Assembly: GCA_029778935.1 (NCBI GenBank)
Contig: JAKPBM010000418.1
Coordinates: forward strand, 1 to 11,562
Source of the DNA: Bacillota bacterium
GTDB taxonomy: Bacteria; Bacillota; Clostridia; Oscillospirales; QAMX01
Direction of reading: 5' to 3'
DNA length: 11,562 bases
The notes beneath the pieces were generated by a model. The model ran no database searches. It worked only from the letters and a program-made list of their open reading frames with translations, and was not told the DNA's origin. The first letter of the stretch is position 1, and every line of letters starts with the position of its first letter. The position numbers were made by a program, and so were the translations under genes. Of this stretch, positions 6,353 to 11,562 are shown piece after piece.

Positions 6353-6913
6353 TTGAAAATCAGAACGGCGAAAACGGTTATATTGCTGCTGGCCTTTGTT
6401 CTTGCCATGTCCTTTTCCGCGTGGGAGGGCGGCCGGGCCGACGCGGCTATGATTGACGGCTATGTTTACCTCGGGCAGATCCGCCTGATGGTGGTCGACG
6501 ACGCCCCGAGCGGATGGGCAAAATGCAACGGGCAGCAGTTCCCCATCGACTTTTACCCCGACCTGTATGCCGTTCTGGGCACGCGCTTTGGCGGGGACGG
6601 CGTCAACTTCTTTGCCCTGCCCAAGCTTGACAGCCCGGTTCCGGGTACAAGCTACTACATCGCCATTGTGGGGCAGGTTCCGGAAGCCGGCGTTTTATCG
6701 GGCTTTACCGTCGGGCAGATTGAGCTTTTTCCATATGCCCCTCCCGGCTGGGTTCCATGCAACGGAGCAAAGCTCAATAAACAGTACAATACGGCCCTGT
6801 TTTCCCTTCTAGGCTACAGCTTCGGTGGGGAGGGAAACGCGTTTGCCATTCCGGACCTTAGAAGCGCAGAACCGGATGAGAACATTCATTACTATATGGC
6901 TTTGTCCGGCTAG
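6353..6913 (+). CDS. Secreted phage-tail-collar-repeat protein, truncated by in-frame TAG
   Basis: The start is taken as TTG at 6353 because GGAGGGG lies 5 bases before it and the residues that follow are an ideal export signal: MKIRTAK, a long hydrophobic stretch, then cleavage probably after ADA (residue 31). The mature part has two phage tail collar repeats (microcystin-dependent-protein type, PF07484-like) at about residues 36-107 and 117-186. Each shows GQI-L, GW--CNG (C58 and C136) and FGG-G--FA-P-L. Collar domains cap short fibres in phages and occur in bacterial proteins of unclear function; here export and the neighbouring SLH protein suggest a surface role. After residue 186 (MALSG) the frame meets TAG, yet it continues for 90 codons encoding a third repeat, so the product is probably truncated. 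It is the first gene of a cluster with the SLH protein. Confidence 0.75.
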   Translation: MKIRTAKTVILLLAFVLAMSFSAWEGGRADAAMIDGYVYLGQIRLMVVDDAPSGWAKCNGQQFPIDFYPDLYAVLGTRFGGDGVNFFALPKLDSPVPGTSYYIAIVGQVPEAGVLSGFTVGQIELFPYAPPGWVPCNGAKLNKQYNTALFSLLGYSFGGEGNAFAIPDLRSAEPDENIHYYMALSG

Positions 6914-7186
6914 TATCCGTCGCAGGGCTCCTATGCCGGCGCAAGCGGGAACTGGTCCAACTACGTCGGCAGCATCAATCTGCACCCGCGGAACGAAACT
7001 TTCGGCGGCGAAAGCGAATGCGACGGCGGCCTTTTGAGCGCCGTCTCGTACGATTTCCACCACAGCGTAATCCATTACAAATTCGGGGGAATCGGCGAAT
7101 CCTTCGCAAAGCCCGATTTGCGCGGTTTTGCGCCCCATCCGGCGCTGGCGTTCTACATCGTTACAACAGGCGTGAATCCGTATTAA
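6914..7186 (+). pseudogene. Third collar repeat beyond the in-frame TAG
   Basis: Ninety codons directly after the TAG at 6911-6913 stay open in the same frame to a TAA at 7184-7186. They encode a clear third collar repeat: VGSINLHPR, then ECDGG in the position of the CNG motif, then YKFGGIGESFAKPDLRG and a closing AFYIVTTG that matches YYIAIVG and YYMALSG of repeats 1 and 2. No start codon with a ribosome binding site opens this part. It is best read as the lost C-terminus of the gene before it, giving about 276 residues if the stop were a sense codon such as CAG or TAC. Confidence 0.75.
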
Positions 7187-7202
7187 CCAGGGGGGGACAA
7201 CG

Positions 7203-9890
7203 ATGAAATTATTGCGCAAGCTGTTCCCGTTTGCCTTTTTGTGCCTGGCCGCGGCTTTCGCATTCTGCCGGCCGGCGCAGGCTGTCAGTAAGATCCCCGC
7301 CGCGTCCGCCACCGCCAGCCCGTTCGTTTCCCCCTACACGCCCGACAGGGCGCTGGGCGAAGGAACGGGTCCGGCCGACCGGTGGTATACCAGCCTGCCG
7401 GGGGACAAGTGGCTCATGCTGGATTTGCAGGATGCGTATACCATCGGCGGCTGGCGCGTTGCCCATATGGGCGCTCTGGGCTATGACGTAAGCTGCAACA
7501 CCTGCGACTTCCGTTTAGAAAGCAGTACAGACGGCAACACCTGGACTGTCCGGGACATCGTCTCCGGCAACACCGACAATGTGACGGACCGGGCGGTCGC
7601 GCCCTTTACCGCCCGCTATGTGCGCATCTACATAACCCAGGGGAACCAAGCAAACAACAATTGGGCCTCCATCGCCGAGTTTTCCGTTTACGCGGCCCGG
7701 CCGGCCGGCACCCTGGCCGAAAAGCCGGCAAGCAAGGTCTATCAGGCGGGAGAAACGCTGGAGTTTGCCGTCTCCTTTCCGGTGCCGGTGAACCTGCTTC
7801 CTGGCGGCACGCCCTCGCTGCCTTTGACCATCGGCTCGGGCACGGCGCAGGCAGTGTATGTAGGCGGCAGCGGCACGAACACCCTCCGCTTTTCCTACAC
7901 CGTGCAGGCCGGCGATATGGATCTGGACGGCATCACGGTGGGGCCGAACCTGCAGTTAAACGGCGGCGACATTCAGGATTCCCTTGGCAATGACATTGAC
8001 ACGGCCATATCGGGCATCGGCGACACGTCGGGCATCCGGATTGACACAAGCCAGGAGCCAAGCCCGGAACATACGGTTTCTATCGGCCCATTGACGGGCG
8101 GCACGATTACGGTTTCGCCGCCAACTGCCGTACCCGGCACGACGATTACGGTGACAGTCACGCCGGACGCCGGAAAGCGGCTGAAGGCGGGCACCTTGCA
8201 GTACAACGACGGCTCCGCCGACTACCCCATCGTAGGCAACAGCTTCCTGATGCCCGATGCGGACGTGACAGTGACGGCGGAGTTTGAGGATATTCTTTGC
8301 ACCGTCACCTTTGACAAAAACGGAGGCGACACGAACGCTGATCCGGCCGCCGTGCCGGTTGCCGCCGGCGGAACCGTGGGCGTGCTTCCAACGCCTCCCG
8401 TCAGAGCGGGGTTTGTTTTTGCCGGCTGGAACATCTTGCCGGACGGCTCCGGCGAGGCGTTTACGGGGGCAACGCCTGTAAATGCCGACATTACGGTATA
8501 CGCCCAGTGGACGCCCGCATCTAACCCCGGCGGCGGAACCAATCCGGGGGACGATCCGTCCAACCCGGGCGGAGGAGCGGACCCGGGCGAAGACGATTCG
8601 CCCGGCCCGGTGCCCACACCCCCGGGCAGCACTGTTTCCATCGCCATTCAGATAAACGGCGAGGAGCGGACGACCGTAACCGGATTAAAAACGACGCAAA
8701 ACGGCCGGACGACGGTGACTGTCGAACTCGATGTCGCCCTTTGGAACTGGCTGGGCGAAGAGGGGGATGCGGGCGGTCTGCTGCAGGCCGTAATAGCGGA
8801 CGCGGACGCCGACGAGGTAAAAGTCATGCTGTCGGGCGATCTCATAAGGGTTTTGGAGGACACCCTCTTTACCTTTTCCATAAAAGCAAGTGTTGCGGAG
8901 TATGTTCTGCCGGCGGAAAGCTGGCAAATCGACAAAATTGCCGAACAACTGGGCCTCTCCGGCAAGGATTTGGAGAAAATCCGGGTCGAAATCCGGATTT
9001 TCCGGCCGGACGCGGCGGAGCTGGCCCGATTTGCCGGTCTAGTCGACGCCGTCGGCGCGGAAACGGTCTGCCCGCCGGTGGGGTTTGCCGTTGCCGCCAT
9101 GCGCGACGACGGAGCTGCCGCGCAGGTGCCCGTCGGCTCGTTCGGCGGCTATGTGGCGCGGATTCTGGAGGTTCCAGAGGGGATGGACGCGGAAAAACCC
9201 CTTGCCGGGGTCGTCATCTGCGCGGACGGGACGCTTGCCCCCGTGCCGGCGGCGGTGTTCGAACAGGGCGGGAAGAAGTATGTGAAGCTAACCTCGCTGA
9301 CCAATTCGGCGTACGCCGTGATAAGGATACCGAAGGCCGTGCCGTCGGCGGAAAACCACTGGGTGAACGCGGCGGCAAACGGCCTGGCCGCAAGGCTTAT
9401 CTTGCCGCGGCCGGAAACCTTCGTTCCGAACCGGGCCATCACCCGAGGCGAGTTTACTGAGTATGTCGTGCGGGCGCTGGGGCTGTACGGCACGAGCGTA
9501 TCGGGGGCGGGGCGGTTTGCGGACGTGCAGCCGGCCGACCCGAACGCCCGGGCGATCGGGATTGCGTTTGAGTTTGGCATCGTGGCCGGCTACGGCGACG
9601 GCACCTTCCGCCCCGAACAGACCATCACCCGGGAGGAAGCGATGGTCATCCTTTCCCGGGCGATGCGGATTGCAAAACTTTCGGAAACAGACCCGGGGCG
9701 GTACCAAAACTACGCCGATTTTGGCACCGTGAGCGTCTGGGCCGCCGACGCTGTCAAGGAAGTGTTGGCCGCCCATGTCATAAACGGCACGAGTGTGCAG
9801 ACCCTTTCGCCTCGTTCGAACCTGACACAGGCGGAAGCGGCGCAGGCCGTCTGGAATCTGCTGACTGAGTCAAAGCTCATTGACAACTGA
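7203..9890 (+). CDS. SLH-anchored multidomain cell-surface protein with discoidin domain
   Basis: An 895-residue exported protein held on the cell wall. ATG at 7203 follows a G-rich ribosome binding site (about 7189-7197) and comes 16 bases after the collar frame ends, so the two are probably co-transcribed. Domains in order: signal peptide (1-27, cleaved after AQA); F5/8 type C discoidin-like carbohydrate-binding domain (about 30-165, LGEGTGPADRWYTS to ARYVRIYIT); an Ig-like domain of the S-layer adhesin type (about 170-283, TLRFSYTVQAGDMDLDGI); a divergent InlB/Flg_new_2-like repeat (about 290-362); a Flg_new (Listeria-Bacteroides) repeat (about 364-436, FDKNGG, AGFVFAGWN, TVYAQW); a Gly/Pro/Asp linker (437-476); an unassigned region of mixed strands (about 478-714); and three SLH motifs (about 717-764, 771-826, 837-893; FADV, AGYGDGTFRPEQTITREEA). 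SLH motifs bind pyruvylated secondary wall polymer. A role in adhesion or glycan binding is inferred. The frame is intact. Confidence 0.92.
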   Translation: MKLLRKLFPFAFLCLAAAFAFCRPAQAVSKIPAASATASPFVSPYTPDRALGEGTGPADRWYTSLPGDKWLMLDLQDAYTIGGWRVAHMGALGYDVSCNTCDFRLESSTDGNTWTVRDIVSGNTDNVTDRAVAPFTARYVRIYITQGNQANNNWASIAEFSVYAARPAGTLAEKPASKVYQAGETLEFAVSFPVPVNLLPGGTPSLPLTIGSGTAQAVYVGGSGTNTLRFSYTVQAGDMDLDGITVGPNLQLNGGDIQDSLGNDIDTAISGIGDTSGIRIDTSQEPSPEHTVSIGPLTGGTITVSPPTAVPGTTITVTVTPDAGKRLKAGTLQYNDGSADYPIVGNSFLMPDADVTVTAEFEDILCTVTFDKNGGDTNADPAAVPVAAGGTVGVLPTPPVRAGFVFAGWNILPDGSGEAFTGATPVNADITVYAQWTPASNPGGGTNPGDDPSNPGGGADPGEDDSPGPVPTPPGSTVSIAIQINGEERTTVTGLKTTQNGRTTVTVELDVALWNWLGEEGDAGGLLQAVIADADADEVKVMLSGDLIRVLEDTLFTFSIKASVAEYVLPAESWQIDKIAEQLGLSGKDLEKIRVEIRIFRPDAAELARFAGLVDAVGAETVCPPVGFAVAAMRDDGAAAQVPVGSFGGYVARILEVPEGMDAEKPLAGVVICADGTLAPVPAAVFEQGGKKYVKLTSLTNSAYAVIRIPKAVPSAENHWVNAAANGLAARLILPRPETFVPNRAITRGEFTEYVVRALGLYGTSVSGAGRFADVQPADPNARAIGIAFEFGIVAGYGDGTFRPEQTITREEAMVILSRAMRIAKLSETDPGRYQNYADFGTVSVWAADAVKEVLAAHVINGTSVQTLSPRSNLTQAEAAQAVWNLLTESKLIDN

Positions 9891-9896
9891 CGAAAC

Positions 9897-9922
9897 CAGG
9901 GCGCTACTTGGGAAGCGCCCTG
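9897..9922 (+). terminator. Hairpin between SLH and toroid genes
   Basis: CAGGGCGCT (9897-9905) pairs perfectly with AGCGCCCTG (9914-9922) across an 8-nt loop, starting 6 bases after the SLH stop codon. Only TCTTACC follows, so it lacks a real T-tract. It may weaken rather than stop transcription into the next gene, or protect the upstream mRNA end. Confidence 0.5.
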
Positions 9923-9943
9923 TCTTACCTGCGGGGGTGCGGT

Positions 9944-10870
9944 ATGGATGTAAGGGAAGCTGCCGGGCGGATTCTGGCGCGTTCGCCCTGCGCGGCGGTG
10001 CGGTATTGCCTGAAAACGCTGCTTTCGGAAGAAGCCGGCCCGGCGCTGTTCTGCGAGTTCTACCAAAGCAAGTGGGTGGAGTTGCTGAAAGCCTGCCAGC
10101 ATACCGACGGCGGGTTCGGGCGGTTTCATACCCGGGATTCAAAAGCAAGGCAAAAATTCCCCACCACGGAGATCGCCGTCCATGCAATGAAAATACTTGG
10201 GCTGCAGCGGGGAAACGAACTGGTCGACAAACTGTGCGGCTATATGGAGAAGCTGCTCCGAAAGGAAGCGGAATGGCCCGACGGGTTTGAGAAAAACAAG
10301 TGGTACCGTCCCGCCCAGCCGCTGTTTGTCGCGGCCAAGCTTTCAAACTTCGGTTCTCAAAGCGGGGAATTCCGGGAAATCTTCGACCGGTGGCACGCCG
10401 TTTTGCGGGAAGCTTTTGCCGGCGGCGGGTACGATAAGGAGAGAACAGACCGGGCGGCCAAAGAGCTGCTTGGGTGCGAGATTGACGGCAGCTATATCGG
10501 GCTGAACTCTGTGTATCTGCTGGAGTTTTTCGGCAACAGGCAGGAGGAGATTGACGCGAAGGTTCAGCAAAATTACTTGCGATGGCTTCATACAAGCGGC
10601 GTTTCGATCCGGTATACGGACGTTGTTCTTTCGAATGGGCTGGAAAACGATTTTTCCGCATGGTTTCAGGTGATGTTGCTGCTCTCAAAATTCTCCTGTT
10701 TCCAGGCAGAGTTTGCCAAAGAGCTTGCAGATTTGGAAAGGCAAAGGGATGCGGACGGGTTTTGGAACTTCGGCAGGAAATTTGCCTGCCAGAAGCTGTC
10801 GGACGACTGGCGAAGCCTGGACAGAATGCGGACGGATCACACCGTTTTGGCGCTGCGCCTGTACGTATGA
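9944..10870 (+). CDS. Alpha/alpha-toroid protein with prenyltransferase/terpene-cyclase-like motifs, function unknown
   Basis: A 308-residue protein started at ATG 9944, which sits 6 bases after a GGGGG run. An earlier ATG at 9908 lies inside the preceding hairpin and was rejected. No signal peptide or clear membrane helix is seen, so it should be cytoplasmic. Near the N-terminus QHTDGGFG (52-59) resembles the QW-type repeat of protein prenyltransferase beta subunits and squalene cyclases. It is followed by RFHTRD (60-65) and KFPTTE (71-76). Near the C-terminus DADGFWNFG (269-277) repeats the same theme, followed by DDWRSLDRMRTDHTVLALRL. The rest is helical. This points to the six-hairpin toroid superfamily, though the protein is about half the length of squalene cyclases and lacks an obvious DxDD acid motif. 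Enzymatic activity is uncertain. It may share the surface-protein transcript. Confidence 0.75.
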   Translation: MDVREAAGRILARSPCAAVRYCLKTLLSEEAGPALFCEFYQSKWVELLKACQHTDGGFGRFHTRDSKARQKFPTTEIAVHAMKILGLQRGNELVDKLCGYMEKLLRKEAEWPDGFEKNKWYRPAQPLFVAAKLSNFGSQSGEFREIFDRWHAVLREAFAGGGYDKERTDRAAKELLGCEIDGSYIGLNSVYLLEFFGNRQEEIDAKVQQNYLRWLHTSGVSIRYTDVVLSNGLENDFSAWFQVMLLLSKFSCFQAEFAKELADLERQRDADGFWNFGRKFACQKLSDDWRSLDRMRTDHTVLALRLYV

Positions 10871-11324
10871 GGATATACGCCCCGGCCGGGCTTTGGAGCA
10901 AGGTAGATTACGCCTTGCCAGCCTTGCCGGAGAAAGCCGCAGCGGCGGACTAACGGAAAGCAAGAGTCCCTTGTGGGCGCAGCCCGGCCGGTGTTCGGCT
11001 GTACATTGCCATGTTTTGCCATGTTGCCTACCCAAAATCCATGACACTGCCCGATTCCGGCCGGCATGGGCCCCGCTAAGCTTCGCATAAACCGGCACGG
11101 GCAAATTGACGGGCAGTCCATGTGCGTTTGCTCTGCCTGCGTCCGCCGCGAAGGTTTATGAAACCGGCGGGCCACATCCCGTTGAAACGGTGTTTGCGGA
11201 GTAAAAAACCACGGCTTTCCGCGCGGAAAATGCAGGCGGCCGAAAACGGAATGATATATACTGCTTTAAAATGAAACGGTAAAGCAAGATGCATAAAACG
11301 CGGTGATAATTTTCTTATTTTTGG
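10871..11324. other. Gene-poor stretch after the toroid gene
   Basis: About 450 bases hold no convincing gene on either strand: the short frames lack ribosome binding sites and recognisable products. It contains a GCAAGG/CCTTGC hairpin (about 10899-10919), a tandem GCCATGTT pair near 11010-11027, a perfect palindrome (11216-11229) and an inverted repeat GCTTTA/TAAAGC (about 11263-11285). The last hundred bases turn AT-rich. Confidence 0.4.
11216..11229. repeat. Perfect 14-bp palindrome TTTCCGCGCGGAAA
   Basis: The 14 bases are identical on both strands. A dimeric regulator could bind such a site, but it is about 230 bases before the next gene and no regulator is nearby, so the function is unknown. 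Confidence 0.3.
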
Positions 11325-11357
11325 AAAAGGCCAGATTCTAGTAGAATTGCCTTTTTT
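11325..11357 (+). terminator. Intrinsic terminator before the last gene
   Basis: AAAAGGC (11325-11331) pairs with GCCTTTT (11349-11355); after a small bulge, GATT pairs with AATT around a 7-nt loop. A run of six T (11352-11357) follows. It would end plus-strand transcription, perhaps from the toroid gene cluster, and insulates the promoter immediately downstream. Confidence 0.6.
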
Positions 11358-11361
11358 CGTG

Positions 11362-11370
11362 TGTTACAAT
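11362..11370 (+). promoter_or_regulatory. Extended -10 promoter of the last gene
   Basis: TGTTACAAT is an extended -10 element (TG, one base, TACAAT). The -35 region at the right distance (TAGAAT, about 11342-11347) is weak, as is common with extended -10 promoters. It lies about 80 bases before the GTG start of the partial gene. Confidence 0.5.
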
Positions 11371-11449
11371 AGCCTCAAAGAAAGCAAACTTTCCGGGCTG
11401 GCGGGATCGAAAAGGGAATTCAACAAACGCTTCAAAGGAGGGAGACACT

Positions 11450-11562
11450 GTGGTTTCGCTCAACATATCGGAGACGTTGCTATTTAACGTCGGCATCAAC
11501 GTGTTCTCCTGCCTTTTGGCCCTAATCATGTGCCACCGCTTCCGGAAAGACTTCGCGGCCAC
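11450..11562 (+). CDS. Partial membrane protein (N-terminus only)
   Basis: AAAGGAGGG leads after about 7 bases to GTG at 11450. The first 37 codons run off the window and read MVSLNISETLLFNVGIN, then VFSCLLALIMCHRFRKDFAA. One hydrophobic helix (about residues 11-28) is followed by a basic HRFRK stretch, the pattern of a membrane-embedded N-terminus with the next part facing the cytoplasm. Similar openings occur in membrane sensor proteins such as diguanylate cyclases with N-terminal transmembrane regions, but too little is present to assign a family. Confidence 0.6.
   Translation, partial: MVSLNISETLLFNVGINVFSCLLALIMCHRFRKDFAA

Noticed and set aside
6911..6913. TAG recoded as an amino acid (alternative genetic code)
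   Set aside because: Two other genes are broken by TGA and TAA, which also end intact genes here, so one code change cannot explain the set; individual suppression is not excluded.
9870..10901. Minus-strand open frame of 343 codons opposite the toroid gene
   Set aside because: It is a shadow of a GC-rich gene, rich in Arg, Pro and Ser, without family resemblance; the plus strand holds the motif-bearing protein.
1..11562. CRISPR array, insertion sequence or prophage
   Set aside because: No regularly spaced repeats, transposase, integrase or structural phage genes were seen; the collar repeats alone carry a bacterial export signal.

Overview
The window looks like a GC-rich genome of an anaerobic Bacillota lineage, most likely Clostridia. 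The support is strong AGGAGG-type ribosome binding sites, a MepA-like MATE exporter, an SLH-anchored surface protein with Flg_new/InlB-type repeats, and a clostridial-style propeller lipoprotein. No rRNA, tRNA, transposase, integrase or CRISPR array was seen. The species cannot be named from the sequence.

Layout. A perfect-stem intrinsic terminator (13-46) is followed by about 960 bases with no credible gene but many GC-rich hairpins (47-1011), which I read as a possible large structured RNA. Next, on the minus strand, is a lipoprotein gene (2319 to 1012) split by an in-frame TGA. A gap of about 1.1 kb with several regulatory-looking elements follows. A plus-strand MATE efflux gene (3668-5077) has a good extended -10 promoter and a leader of about 170 nt. 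It converges on a minus-strand short-chain dehydrogenase (5875 to 5135) across a shared bidirectional terminator. The dehydrogenase has a good promoter, ribosome binding site and ATG, but its second codon is TAA. A plus-strand promoter at 6292-6320 then drives a surface-protein cluster: a secreted protein with three phage-tail-collar repeats (6353-7186, interrupted by TAG between repeats 2 and 3), then an 895-residue discoidin/SLH cell-surface protein (7203-9890), then a protein with terpenoid-cyclase-like toroid motifs (9944-10870). A gene-poor stretch, a terminator and an extended -10 promoter lead into the first 37 codons of a membrane protein that runs off the window.

How the genes fit together. 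The collar protein and the SLH protein are 16 bases apart, both carry signal peptides, and are probably co-transcribed, so they may form a surface adhesion or display unit. The toroid gene may belong to the same operon, but a hairpin lies between it and the SLH gene. The MATE and dehydrogenase genes are independent units.

The most striking feature is that three of the seven protein genes carry an in-frame stop (TGA, TAA and TAG respectively) while the reading frame stays conserved on the far side. This may be recent gene decay, sequence error or, less likely, recoding. A second ribosome-binding-site-ATG-TAA element lies in the leader of the lipoprotein gene.
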